A stretch of 64,000 nucleotides of DNA from JAUUSJ01 sp964439395 (GCA_964439395.1 CAYTNV010000013.1:26059-90058); one strand, 5' to 3'. Counted from the stretch's first letter, positions 18,103-27,324 are shown. The notes: a model not told the origin generated them from the letters alone. Numbers and translations: made by a program.

Positions 18103-18991
18103 ATGTAGATAATGTAGTTAATTTTTTAAATTAGTTTTTTAAGTTATAGTTTGGATGTAGATAATGTAGTTAATTTTTTGAATTAGTTTTTAAGTTATAG
18201 TTTGGATGTAGATAATGTAGTTAATTATTTAAATTAGTTTTTTAAATTATAGTTTTAGTGTAGTAAATGTAGTTAATTTTTAAAATTAATTTTAAAATGT
18301 AATAAATGTAGTTAAAAATAAAAAATAATTTTAAAAATCAATTACATTTACTACATTTTAAATTTTATTTTTATTTTTTATTACATTTACTACATCAATT
18401 ATCCACAAGTTCCACAGTTTCCACAATTCTTTGATGTAGTTAATGTAGTTAATTTTTTAAATTAATTTTAAAATGTAGTAGATGTATTTATTTTTTTAAA
18501 TTTATTTTTATATTTATCTACATTTACTACATTTTAATTTTAATTTTTATTTTTTACTACATTTACTACATTAGTTATCCACAAGTTCCACAATTTCCAC
18601 AATTTTTTGATGTAGTTAATGTATCTAATTTTTTAAATTAATTTTAAAATGTAGTAGATGTATTTATTTTTTAAAACTTATTTTAATATTTAACTACATT
18701 TACTACATTTTAATTTTAATTTTTATTTTTTACTACATTTACTACATTAGTTATCCACAAGTTCCACAGTTTCCACAGTTTTTTCTTCTTCTAACCCCCT
18801 TTTTCGTCCCAAATTGATGTAGATAATGTAGTTATTTTTTTAAATTTATTTTTAAATGTAATAGATATAATAAATATTTTAAAATAATTTTTAATTTTAA
18901 TTACATTTACTACATTTTAATTTTAATTTTTATTTTTTTACTACATTTACTACACTTTTATTCAAGATTTTTGATGTAAATAATGTAGATA
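18103..18991. repeat. Iteron array with DnaA-box triplets: putative replication origin
   Basis: About 890 bp holding 20 sites, each two tandem 9-mers: twelve forward (ATGTAGTTA type, starting at 18103, 18155, 18206, 18258, 18297, 18434, 18473, 18610, 18649, 18817, about 18855 and 18974) and eight reversed (TTACTACAT type, starting at 18339, 18378, 18515, 18554, 18691, 18730, 18898 and 18938). The first four forward sites repeat every 51-52 bp. The central block repeats every 176 bp and contains two forward sites, two reverse sites and a DnaA-box triplet. Spacers are almost pure A/T. The layout (initiator-type gene, iterons, DnaA boxes, A+T-rich DNA) is that of an iteron plasmid or satellite-phage origin. 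Confidence 0.85.
18399..18777 (+). promoter_or_regulatory. Three DnaA-box triplets inside the iteron array
   Basis: At 18399, 18575 and 18751 (exactly 176 bp apart) three 9-mers lie head to tail: TTATCCACA, AGTTCCACA, then GTTTCCACA or ATTTCCACA. The first is a perfect DnaA box and the other two keep the CCACA half. The equal 9-base phase matches the 9-bp phase of the flanking iterons. This points to cooperative loading of host DnaA. Confidence 0.75.
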
Positions 18992-19070
18992 AATTTTAAA
19001 AAAATATAATAAATAGTAATTAGATTTATTTCTATATATTCAAATAAACTCCGTAACTCTTCTAATAATA

Positions 19071-19114
19071 AAAAAAGAAATGATATCATCGTTTTTTGAT
19101 ATCATTTCTTTTTT
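19071..19114. terminator. Bidirectional terminator bounding the iteron array
   Basis: A perfect inverted repeat, AAAAAAGAAATGATATCA against TGATATCATTTCTTTTTT, with an 8-base loop and T runs on both strands. It can end the lipid kinase transcript on the minus strand (stop at 19163), and it insulates the array from the right. Confidence 0.8.
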
Positions 19115-19162
19115 GAAAATATTTCCATAATTAAGTTTCAATTTAATGAAATATACCGAGAA

Positions 19163-20083
19163 TTATCCCACAATAAAAGACAATTTTTTTCTTGAAATCC
19201 ACATATTACTCTGCTTTTGAATTCCCTGCTCTTCCCCATCAGTATGAATAGCTACCTTCCTATTTGATATAATCTTAATCTTTTTACATCGGAAAATATA
19301 TACTCCCTTTACCTCCATATGTTCCCCCTTAAATAATTTTTTTAAGGCAATGATCAGTCTTGGAAGTGGTAGCTTCTCACAGACACAGATATCCAAATAT
19401 CTATCTTCTGGATTAGCATCCGGACAAATTGGAAGTCCACCTCCCTCGTATTTCATATTCATAACCGTCACAAAAAACACCTTTTTATATGTCCGAATTA
19501 CCTTTCCATCCATTATAATTTTTGCTGCGAATGGCTTCAATGTAACTATCTGCTTCAGCGCAATAAATAAATAGGTAAGTTTGCCTAACTTCACCTTATT
19601 CAATATATCCTTTATTTTAGAATGCATAGCTTCATGGCAAACTGCTGCGTCAAATCCCATTCCTGCTGAGACAAGAAACGACTGTCTTCCCCTCTCTTGA
19701 TTATATGCCATACCAATATCAATTTTTCGAATCTTCGTGGGCTTTAAAATACAATCTAAAATTTTTGTTGGCGCTTCACTCAATTTTAGAGCTCTCGCCA
19801 TATCATTTGCTGAGCCAGTCGGTATATATCCAAATAAAATGGTATCTAAATTTTCTAACCCATTTATCACTTCATTTACCGTTCCATCTCCACCTACTGC
19901 CACAACTGTACAAGGGGCATAATTCACAGAAATATCTCTCGCAAGCTTAGTGGCATGTCCTCTCCACATTGTAAAATATACTTTAAACTCAACTTTTTCA
20001 TTTTGTAATTTCTTATATAATTGCTTCCAAATCTTCATCCCTTTTTGAGAACTAGCATTTGGATTTACAATAAAATGATACAT
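19163..20083 (-). CDS. Diacylglycerol/lipid kinase, YegS/DgkB family
   Basis: 306 residues. The catalytic domain begins with NPNASSQKG and the nucleotide-binding signature GGDGTVNEVINGL (~60-75). GYIPTGSANDMARAL follows, typical of bacterial diacylglycerol kinases. The C-terminal beta-rich half ends normally (IHTDGEEQG). The enzyme phosphorylates diacylglycerol or a related lipid at the membrane, recycling lipid from cell-envelope synthesis. Its length is normal. It stands alone between the iteron array and a C39-like gene; the gap of 80 bp upstream suggests it may be co-transcribed with that gene. Confidence 0.9.
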   Translation of the reverse strand: MYHFIVNPNASSQKGMKIWKQLYKKLQNEKVEFKVYFTMWRGHATKLARDISVNYAPCTVVAVGGDGTVNEVINGLENLDTILFGYIPTGSANDMARALKLSEAPTKILDCILKPTKIRKIDIGMAYNQERGRQSFLVSAGMGFDAAVCHEAMHSKIKDILNKVKLGKLTYLFIALKQIVTLKPFAAKIIMDGKVIRTYKKVFFVTVMNMKYEGGGLPICPDANPEDRYLDICVCEKLPLPRLIIALKKLFKGEHMEVKGVYIFRCKKIKIISNRKVAIHTDGEEQGIQKQSNMWISRKKLSFIVG

Positions 20084-20163
20084 CTGCTCTCCCTCATTTC
20101 CATTATCATATTATTTTTAAATTTTTCTCTCCATCTCTCGCCCATATGCTACCTGTCTAATAT

Positions 20164-20784
20164 CTAAATAAAATACTCAATCGTTTTCTCTGGAGTTAGT
20201 TTTGTCTTCTCATTATACACAATAACCGCTTCTCTCTTCTCCTTTTCTCCGAGTGAATATAATTCCTCCGTCACTCGATTAAAATAGGAGAATGGAACAA
20301 TTCGATTATACTGTGTAGGATGTTCTAGTGTCACAACTACATCTTCTCCCTCAAATTGTTCTGTATCATAGTAAGGATCAAACATCAAAATTTTTTCATC
20401 TTTTTCTCCCGTAAGTAATACATAATGTTCTACATCATAAAATAATCGAACAACTACAACTCCCCCTCTTCTCAATGCATCATTAATTAAACTATCTTTT
20501 CCGATAAACACAGTTTCTCCTGATAAATATTGACTTGAAATTGACATCTGGCCAAGTTTTCCAAACCGATCCAGCCAGCTACTCAAAAACATCATTGCCG
20601 CACAAGAGGTTCCGCTCTTTCCAGGGCTTCCTTCCGCTCCATAGCAGTCTAAGCAGTATAACATAATATTTCTAATAATCTCTGGCAGTATCTCTTCTCT
20701 CTCAAATAAATAGCTTATAGCATTTAGCATCGCTGTCGGGCCACAGTCATACTCTGATATCTGATAATGCAATGGATTTTTCAT
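20164..20784 (-). CDS. Peptidase C39-like protein
   Basis: 206 residues. The N-terminus has EYDCGPTAMLNAI with putative catalytic Cys14, a His in VEHYVLLTG (~120) and an Asp in MFDPYYD, the order expected of papain-like C39 and C39-like domains. There is no signal peptide, membrane segment or ATPase domain, so it is a free-standing domain rather than a bacteriocin exporter. The substrate is unknown. A regulatory or pseudo-enzyme role cannot be excluded, but the triad positions are kept. Confidence 0.7.
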   Translation of the reverse strand: MKNPLHYQISEYDCGPTAMLNAISYLFEREEILPEIIRNIMLYCLDCYGAEGSPGKSGTSCAAMMFLSSWLDRFGKLGQMSISSQYLSGETVFIGKDSLINDALRRGGVVVVRLFYDVEHYVLLTGEKDEKILMFDPYYDTEQFEGEDVVVTLEHPTQYNRIVPFSYFNRVTEELYSLGEKEKREAVIVYNEKTKLTPEKTIEYFI

Positions 20785-20921
20785 TTGCTTCCTCTCCTTC
20801 CCTTTTCACTAGTATTTATCATACCACATTCTTCTTTTTTATAACAGAAAAAATACCTATCTCTTCAAGAATCTACATCATTCTCAAAAAAATTGATTTC
20901 CATGTCATACTAGCTTCACTA

Positions 20922-20951
20922 TTGACAAAATAAAAGAACCTATATTATAAT
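20922..20951 (+). promoter_or_regulatory. Sigma-A promoter upstream of the yitT-family gene
   Basis: TTGACA (20922-20927), an 18-base spacer and TATAAT (20946-20951): both hexamers are perfect. Transcription would start near 20958, only a few bases before the hairpin at 20966. Confidence 0.75.
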
Positions 20952-20965
20952 GAATAGCATAAAGA

Positions 20966-21007
20966 GCAGCTGCGAATTATATTCTTATAGTTTGTAGCTG
21001 CTTTTTT
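20966..21007 (+). terminator. Promoter-proximal terminator/attenuator of the yitT-family gene
   Basis: GCAGCT (20966-20971) and AGCTGC (20996-21001) close a hairpin extended by G/A/T pairs, followed by TTTTTT. It lies directly after the predicted start of transcription and 75 bases before the coding start. It would either limit read-through to the gene or release a short RNA of about 50 bases. Confidence 0.65.
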
Positions 21008-21081
21008 ATATTAAGATATTAATGCTAAAAGATATTTGATGATACTAAACCAATTTTAAGTAGAAAATTAGGAGGGATAAG

Positions 21082-21945
21082 ATGAAAAAATACAATTTCA
21101 AAGAATTTGGAATGGATGTCTTAGTAGATATAATCGGAGGAATTTTAATTGCCGTCGGTTTATACAATTTTGCATTAAATGCTAATTTCCCTGTGGCAGG
21201 CTTCTCAGGAATCGCCATTATTTTATATCATCTTATTGGCCTTCCTGTTGGTATCGGAACAATTCTTTTGAATATTCCAGTTTCAATTTTATGCTATAAA
21301 TTTTTGGGACGTAATTTTTTCTTAAAGTCAGTGAAATCAATTATTATTACTTCTATGTTAATAGACTATATTGCACCACTTTTTCCAGTGTACGAGGGAA
21401 GTAGATTTTTAGCTGCCATTTGCATGGGAGTACTATGCGGAGCTGGTTACGCTATCATTTTTATGCGTAGCTCTTCCACTGGAGGACAGGATTTTATCAC
21501 TATGTCATTAAAAAAAATATATCCACATCTAAGCATAGGATTTATTACTTTTTTACTAGATATCATAACAATTATTGTTGGAAGTGTATTAGTATTTAAG
21601 GATATAGATGGATTTATATATGGTGTCATTGTAACCTACCTAATAGCAATCGTTATGAATAAAATTATGTACGGAATTAATGAAGGTAAGATGACACTTA
21701 TCGTAACAGAACACGGGCAAGATGTAGCAAATCATATTGCGAAATATGCTGGAAGAGGTTCCACCCTTCTCCCAGGGCGTGGAAGCTATTCTGGACATTC
21801 AAAAGATATTGTCATGTGTGCCTGCAATAATAAACAGATGTATTCTATAAAAAAGATGGTACATGAGATCGATCCAAGAGCATTTACAATTATTATGGAA
21901 TCGAATGAGGTAGTGGGAGAAGGATTTAAGGAAGATATAAATTAA
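21082..21945 (+). CDS. YitT-family membrane protein (DUF161 plus DUF2179)
   Basis: 287 residues. About five hydrophobic segments cover residues ~12-200, including the AGFSGIAIILY and RSSSTGGQDF motifs of YitT proteins. The soluble C-terminal DUF2179 domain (~215-280) has GRGSTLLPGRGSYSG and ends normally. The function of YitT proteins is not firmly known. The ATG has an AGGAGGG site. It stands alone, with a strong promoter and a leader terminator. Confidence 0.9.
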   Translation: MKKYNFKEFGMDVLVDIIGGILIAVGLYNFALNANFPVAGFSGIAIILYHLIGLPVGIGTILLNIPVSILCYKFLGRNFFLKSVKSIIITSMLIDYIAPLFPVYEGSRFLAAICMGVLCGAGYAIIFMRSSSTGGQDFITMSLKKIYPHLSIGFITFLLDIITIIVGSVLVFKDIDGFIYGVIVTYLIAIVMNKIMYGINEGKMTLIVTEHGQDVANHIAKYAGRGSTLLPGRGSYSGHSKDIVMCACNNKQMYSIKKMVHEIDPRAFTIIMESNEVVGEGFKEDIN

Positions 21946-22086
21946 AAAATACCTGCTCCATCCGATTGTTTCTCTCGTCTTCAGCAAAAATTCTTCAATA
22001 TCTATTTATTGACATTATTCCCCTCTAAAACTAGATGCTTCTTGCCGCCTATCGCACCAAAGAGACTCACTAATTTAGTTTTAATA

Positions 22087-22183
22087 CAAAAAACTGGCGA
22101 AAAATATAAAATTTCAATCAAATATAGTATGAAATCTTTTCATAATCATTTATACTTTATCTAAAAAATTTATTTTCCGCCAG
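22087..22183 (-). terminator. Long foldback, probable terminator of the MFS gene
   Basis: CTGGCG with adjoining A/T bases (22094-22108) pairs with the complement ending at 22183. An inner pair (ATTTCA / TGAAAT) extends the fold. On the minus strand CGCCAG is followed by TTTTTT. The long arms and internal symmetry also resemble a short foldback repeat. The rest of the 21946-22205 gap shows nothing recognisable. Confidence 0.5.
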
Positions 22184-22205
22184 CCCTTCGCTCTCTTGAC
22201 TACAA

Positions 22206-23426
22206 CTAATTCCTTTGAATATTTTTTTTCACATACCACGATACCAAAGCTGCGACAATCGAAGAGAGTAAAAAAATCTGTCCAATATTTAACTGACTGT
22301 CCAATAATTGTCCAAATAATATTTGTCCGATGGGAATGGTTCCAGTTGCCACAGCAGTCGAGAGGGCACTAACACTGCCGAGCATCTGCATTGGAATAAT
22401 ATTTTGCATATAAGTCAAGGTAACAATATTTCCGATGCCAAGGCAAAACATGATAATCATGCCACCAAGAACCAAAAATAAGATACATAAAATCTCATTC
22501 GATGAACAAAGAAAGACAATACTTATAATCACCATCATAATTGGCATGGGATAATTCCAGCGGTAAATTTTTGACAGTTGAAACCACTTATGGCAACAAG
22601 CCACTAAAATCCCACTAATTAACATACCTAAAGTAATAATACCTTCACCTATACCGTAAACCTCTGACGAGACATGAAATTCAAGATTCATTACCGTTGG
22701 AAAGATTATCGAATTAATCGGAACTATACAAATATTATACAATCCATAAGAAAGAATAATTCCTGAAACTACGATATAATTTTTACGTAATGTTTTCCAA
22801 GTCGTTTTTATATATGAATAAGAAGATAATAGTTTAATAGTTTTATTTTCCTTCTTTGGAGGATTTGGTATACGGATAAAATATTCAATCCCTGCAGAAA
22901 AAAGGAAGCTACAGGCATTAAAAATAATAATCATCTCAATATCCCAAAATCCATACAAGATTCCGGCCAATACTGGTCCAAGAATATTAGAAAGGGAAGA
23001 AACCTGGCTAATAAAACTATTGGCAGGAGGTAACTGCTCTGCTGATACAATTTGTGGCAGACAGGCTGTGACAGCTGGATTATAAAATGTTGAAATAACT
23101 GCAAGAATGATAAGAACTATTCCAGCTATCAAAACAGAATCCATCCCAAAAATGAGATAAACACTATAACTAAGGAGAAGTACTCCTGAAATACAGTCTA
23201 AACAAATCATAATATTTTTTCGATTGAAGCTATCAGCAATTGTTCCAGATATTGGAGCAAAAAAAACATATGGAAGCATAGATAGCGCTAGTATAGTGCT
23301 ATAAACCGAAGCACTTCCAGTTAATTCTAATAAGTAAAGTGAAATGGAAAATCTCTGAATAGCACTGCCAAACAGACTGATAATCTGCCCAACCAAAACA
23401 AGCTGAAAATTTCGATTATTTCTCAT
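22206..23426 (-). CDS. MFS transporter (MFS_3-like efflux protein)
   Basis: 406 residues with about twelve hydrophobic segments. The N-terminus QLVLVGQIISLFGSAIQRFSISLYLLELTGSASVYSTILALSMLPY is typical of the macrolide-efflux/EntS-like MFS branch. It follows the siderophore ABC ATPase gene by 91 bp on the same strand, so it could be the last gene of that operon. In that context siderophore export is a reasonable guess, but drug efflux is equally possible. Confidence 0.85.
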   Translation of the reverse strand: MRNNRNFQLVLVGQIISLFGSAIQRFSISLYLLELTGSASVYSTILALSMLPYVFFAPISGTIADSFNRKNIMICLDCISGVLLLSYSVYLIFGMDSVLIAGIVLIILAVISTFYNPAVTACLPQIVSAEQLPPANSFISQVSSLSNILGPVLAGILYGFWDIEMIIIFNACSFLFSAGIEYFIRIPNPPKKENKTIKLLSSYSYIKTTWKTLRKNYIVVSGIILSYGLYNICIVPINSIIFPTVMNLEFHVSSEVYGIGEGIITLGMLISGILVACCHKWFQLSKIYRWNYPMPIMMVIISIVFLCSSNEILCILFLVLGGMIIMFCLGIGNIVTLTYMQNIIPMQMLGSVSALSTAVATGTIPIGQILFGQLLDSQLNIGQIFLLSSIVAALVSWYVKKNIQRN

Positions 23427-23517
23427 ATATTAGTGAACAATCCATGTACCTCGGATAACCTTTCTCTTTATTTTTTTAACAGAACTCCCAATATACTACA
23501 AAAGTAAAGTATATACA

Positions 23518-24321
23518 TTAACAACTATCACGCCCATTCATTAGCTGATAACTAACACACATCGGTTTCTTAGCCCACGGATCCTCCTTGATATATGCCT
23601 TAAGTGAAAATACATCCGCCATCATTTGTTCTGTCATAATTTCTTCTGGCGTCCCTTTATACATCATCTTTCCCTTTCTCATGGCAATCATCCAATTTGA
23701 AAATCTGGCAGCCAAATTCAAATCGTGAATCACAAGTGCAATCGTCTTTTTCTGTTTTCTATTTAAATCTTCTAAAAGCTCTAGCACTTCCAATTGATGG
23801 GCCATATCCAGATAAGTAGTAGGTTCATCCAAAAGAATTACTGGTGTATCTTGTGCAAGTGCCATGGCAATCCAAGCCCGCTGGCGCTGTCCTCCTGACA
23901 ATGCCTCAATATTGCGATTAGCAAACTCCTCCATATGTGTAATTTCTAATGCCCATTGGATTCTCTCTCTATCCTCCTTGCGAAGTTTTCCAAATCCTTT
24001 CTGATGAGGATAACGACCATAAGCCACTAATTCAGAAACTGTCAAGCCTGCAGGTGCCTGAGGCGCCTGAGGAAGAATTGCCATCTTTTTTGCAATTTCT
24101 ACCGTAGGCATCTCAGAAATTCGTTTACCATCTAGCACAATTTCACCACTGTTAATAGGAAGCATTCTAGAAAGTGCCTTTAAAAGTGTTGACTTTCCAC
24201 AACCATTAGGTCCTATAATAGATGTAATCTTTCCTTTGGGAATCTGCACATCCATAGTCGAAATAATCACATTTTGCTGATATCCTACAGATATGCTCTT
24301 TCCCTCCAAAACTGTATTCAT
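23518..24321 (-). CDS. Iron-siderophore ABC transporter ATPase (FecE family)
   Basis: 267 residues. Walker A is GPNGCGKST (~36-44), the signature is LSGGQRQRAWIAMALAQ, Walker B is VILLDEPTTYLD, and a switch His lies in ALVIHDLN. The IRYGRYPH-like element (VAYGRYPHQKGFG) is characteristic of FecE/FepC ATPases. It is fourth in the operon SBP-permease-permease-ATPase. It powers import of Fe(III)-siderophore or haem-like chelates across the membrane. Confidence 0.95.
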   Translation of the reverse strand: MNTVLEGKSISVGYQQNVIISTMDVQIPKGKITSIIGPNGCGKSTLLKALSRMLPINSGEIVLDGKRISEMPTVEIAKKMAILPQAPQAPAGLTVSELVAYGRYPHQKGFGKLRKEDRERIQWALEITHMEEFANRNIEALSGGQRQRAWIAMALAQDTPVILLDEPTTYLDMAHQLEVLELLEDLNRKQKKTIALVIHDLNLAARFSNWMIAMRKGKMMYKGTPEEIMTEQMMADVFSLKAYIKEDPWAKKPMCVSYQLMNGRDSC

Positions 24322-24334
24322 ACTTCATTCTCCT

Positions 24335-25333
24335 TTATGTTTTTATCAATAAATACAGAAAATACGGAGCCCCTATTACTGCTGCCACAATTCCTACTGG
24401 TATCTCGTTAGGAGAGAGCAGTGTACGGGAAATAATATCCGCATAAACCATAAGCGTCGCCCCTGTCAGTACTGTTGCTGGAAGTAAAACTCTGCAGTTT
24501 GGTCCGACCAATCTCCTAGCCAAATGTGGACATACTAGTCCCACAAAGCTAAGACCTCCTCCTACAGCGCAACAAAGACTAGATATACCAACTGCCATTC
24601 CCAAAAGAATTATGGTCTGTCGTGATACATCAATTCCAAGCCCCGTAGCTGTCTGTCTTCCTAAATTTAATACATTCAAATCTCTTCCTCTGTAAAAAAC
24701 AAAGCTTACTAAAAGTATAAGTCCTACCAAAAGCATACATACATTAGACCAAGTAGCCCCCCAAATACTGCCAGAAATCCAATTTTGCACAAAGGCATAT
24801 TCACTATCCGACATTCGAAGCATCAACATAGTAGTAATACTAGAAACCACTGTTGACATAGCTACACCAATCAATAACAGACGTCTTGGCGACAGGCCCT
24901 CACGAGTAACCGCCAAACGATAATCTATAAATGCCGTAGTCACAGCCCCCGCAAAAGCAAGTATCGGAAATAATAATGTCGAAGAATTGCTATTGGGAAT
25001 TAATACTATAAAAAATGCTATAAATAGACCAGCACCTGCATTTATACCTAAAATACCTGGTTCAGCCATATCGTTTCTTGAAACATTCTGAATCACACAT
25101 CCAGAAACTGCAAGTCCCACACCTACCAACAGACTGGTCAGGACACGTGGAAGTCTAAGATTAATTAACGTATAACGAAGACTCTTCTCTCCTTCTCCCT
25201 TTAGGATATCCCATAGCTGCGAAAGAGCAACCTGTCGATATCCAGCATTCATATCAATCCATATTCCTAAAACAAGTAAAATGGACAGCACTACAAGCAC
25301 GATAACGATTTTTCTTCTTTTTTGGTTAGTCAA
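24335..25333 (-). CDS. Iron-siderophore ABC transporter permease (FecD family)
   Basis: 332 residues from a TTG start at 25333 that overlaps the end of the preceding permease gene (stop at 25326) and has a GGAGG site eight bases ahead; a frame-open ATG at 25381 lies inside the upstream gene and is less likely. About nine to ten membrane segments. Family marks are LRLPRVLTSLLVGVGLAVSG near the N-terminus and GLVCPHLARRLVG, the ATPase-coupling helix, near residue 250. It pairs with the other FecCD-type permease. Confidence 0.93.
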   Translation of the reverse strand: MTNQKRRKIVIVLVVLSILLVLGIWIDMNAGYRQVALSQLWDILKGEGEKSLRYTLINLRLPRVLTSLLVGVGLAVSGCVIQNVSRNDMAEPGILGINAGAGLFIAFFIVLIPNSNSSTLLFPILAFAGAVTTAFIDYRLAVTREGLSPRRLLLIGVAMSTVVSSITTMLMLRMSDSEYAFVQNWISGSIWGATWSNVCMLLVGLILLVSFVFYRGRDLNVLNLGRQTATGLGIDVSRQTIILLGMAVGISSLCCAVGGGLSFVGLVCPHLARRLVGPNCRVLLPATVLTGATLMVYADIISRTLLSPNEIPVGIVAAVIGAPYFLYLLIKT

Positions 25334-26342
25334 AATCCTTCCCTCCTTTCCGTGCAGTCCAGATAAAGAAAGGAACTCCAATTATTGAAAATACAAGACC
25401 AATCGGTGTCTCACTAGGGGCATTAATCACACGAGATAAAATATCCGCCACCAGCATGAAAAAGGCACCACCTACCATAGAAGCAGGAATAACAAATCTA
25501 TAATCCGCTCCTACAAAATACTGCATCACATGTGGAACCATTAATCCTACAAAAGCCACTGGCCCTGCCAATGCCACCGCTCCACCTGCCAGCAAAAGCA
25601 CAATCATCAGACAAAAAACTCTAGAGCGCTCCACATCTAACCCTAATCCTCTAGCTGCGTCCTCACCTAAACTCAGTACAGAAACCTTTCCTGATAAAAA
25701 GATAGCAATGATTAAACCCAATCCAATTACTGGTCCTGCCAAATAAAGCTGCTTGGCGCGAATTCCAGCCACACCTCCAGCTGTCCAAAAGGTCAAATCA
25801 TATCCTATATTATAAAAAATAGAGACTGCCTGACTCAAAGAAGTTAAAAAGATACTAATAGCACTTCCTCCCAAAACTAGTCGAACAGGATCCAATTTCC
25901 TATGTTTCATACTCATTAGACAATACAGTAATAACATAGAAGCCGCTGCTCCCAAAAAAGAAAACAGCACTACACCTGAAAATCCAAGACCTGGCAAAAA
26001 AGCTAGGCAAAGAGCTAAAGCAAAGGAAGCTCCCGCATTTACCCCTAAAAGTCCAGAGTCAGCCAGAGGATTTTTAGTGACTCCCTGCATAATCGCTCCC
26101 GATGAAGCAAAGGCCGCTCCTACCAAAATACATCCAATCGTTCTAGGAATTCGAAGCTCTCGAATAACGAGCTGCTTATAATCATTCAAATCAGGATGCA
26201 AGACAGCACTTAAAATCTGAGCCAATGCAATCTGGGTGCTCCCAAATAAAACGGAAAACACTGCCGTAACCATAACTACTATACAACCTGCTATGAAAAA
26301 AGCCCAAATCCTATATTTTTTCTTTTCACTCATTTCACTCAT
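25326..26342 (-). CDS. Iron-siderophore ABC transporter permease (FecC family)
   Basis: 338 residues from the ATG at 26342, preceded by AAGGAG; a GTG one codon upstream overlaps the binding-protein stop. The FecCD signature RELRIPRTIGCILVGAAFASSG and the coupling segment GLMVPHVMQYFVG are clear. About nine to ten membrane helices. Overlapping ends with both neighbours show a tightly coupled operon. Confidence 0.93.
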   Translation of the reverse strand: MSEMSEKKKYRIWAFFIAGCIVVMVTAVFSVLFGSTQIALAQILSAVLHPDLNDYKQLVIRELRIPRTIGCILVGAAFASSGAIMQGVTKNPLADSGLLGVNAGASFALALCLAFLPGLGFSGVVLFSFLGAAASMLLLYCLMSMKHRKLDPVRLVLGGSAISIFLTSLSQAVSIFYNIGYDLTFWTAGGVAGIRAKQLYLAGPVIGLGLIIAIFLSGKVSVLSLGEDAARGLGLDVERSRVFCLMIVLLLAGGAVALAGPVAFVGLMVPHVMQYFVGADYRFVIPASMVGGAFFMLVADILSRVINAPSETPIGLVFSIIGVPFFIWTARKGGKDFD

Positions 26343-26344
26343 CA

Positions 26345-27289
26345 CTACTCCTTAAAGCTACGAAAGAAATCAAGAAAAATGTCCAACTGTTTATTTAGAG
26401 TAATGGGATCTCGATGCATAAATGCAATCTGTTCATAAGCAAGAACTTTTCCATTTTTAACCGCCTCTAGATTATTCCATACTTTGGAATCTTCCACAAA
26501 AGAAGAATCTGTATCTGCCAAAACACCATACAGAATAAAATCACCAGTATAATCAGGCAACGCTTCCAAAGATACTACTTCATATGTAGTATTACCATCT
26601 ACCATTTCCTTCTGTACTTTATCTGGTGCTTTCAATTCCCACATATCATAAAGGATAGATGCTCCTCTGGCAAAATGACTGCCCATCGTATAAATTTGCT
26701 GTGGCCAAACTTCCACAATAGAAACTGTCTGATCACCCACAATTTCTTGAATTTCATCTTTCGCCGCATCTACACGTGCATTGAAATCTGCAATATAGGC
26801 TTCTGCTTCGTCGTTTTTTCCCACTAAATCGGCAATATAACGAAATAGTTCTTCTTCACTGCGTTTTCCATCCTGAATATAAACTGTAGGTGCAATCTCA
26901 GAATACTTTTCATAATCTGCTTCCGTAATTGTGATAATCAAATCTGGCTCCTTTGCTACAATCATCTCTAAAGAAGTCTCTGCGCTAACCGTATTCAATT
27001 CTTGAATTCCCTCCACTTTATCTTCCAAAAATGGATTGGAAAGGGAGTAAGGAGATGCGATTACTGGCTTCACATCTACAGCCAACAACTCACCCAAATA
27101 ATAATCCGATACAATTACTTGAGGATTTTCTGGAATTTCCACCTCTCCTTTATCCGTTTCCACTACACGCATACGATTAGAGGCTACATCCTCTTGCTTT
27201 TCATCTACTTGACTACAACCTACTGCTGCAATCATTAATCCAATCACAGCGCAAAATATTGCCAAAGTTCTTCTTCTTCTTTTCTTCAT
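26345..27289 (-). CDS. Iron-siderophore ABC binding lipoprotein (FhuD/FecB-like)
   Basis: 314 residues from the ATG at 27289, which has a GGAAGG ribosome site; a TTG eight codons earlier keeps the frame but is unlikely. The lipobox AVGC gives lipid Cys25. The mature protein has the Peripla_BP_2 pattern: PQVIVSDYYLGELLAVDVKPV, then ETSLEMIVAKEPDLIIT, and a C-terminal FFRSF helix. It is first in the operon and captures the iron chelate at the cell surface. Confidence 0.92.
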   Translation of the reverse strand: MKKRRRRTLAIFCAVIGLMIAAVGCSQVDEKQEDVASNRMRVVETDKGEVEIPENPQVIVSDYYLGELLAVDVKPVIASPYSLSNPFLEDKVEGIQELNTVSAETSLEMIVAKEPDLIITITEADYEKYSEIAPTVYIQDGKRSEEELFRYIADLVGKNDEAEAYIADFNARVDAAKDEIQEIVGDQTVSIVEVWPQQIYTMGSHFARGASILYDMWELKAPDKVQKEMVDGNTTYEVVSLEALPDYTGDFILYGVLADTDSSFVEDSKVWNNLEAVKNGKVLAYEQIAFMHRDPITLNKQLDIFLDFFRSFKE

Positions 27290-27324
27290 ATTTTCCTTCC
27301 TTTCATTTATCAATTTGGTGCCAC

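Noticed and set aside
18103..18991. CRISPR array
   Set aside because: The repeats are 9-mers in both orientations with repeated A/T spacers, not 25-40-bp repeats with unique spacers, and there are no cas genes.
16051..19000. Complete prophage or integrative element
   Set aside because: No integrase, attachment-site repeats, structural, lysis or conjugation genes are found between 13.9 and 20.1 kb.
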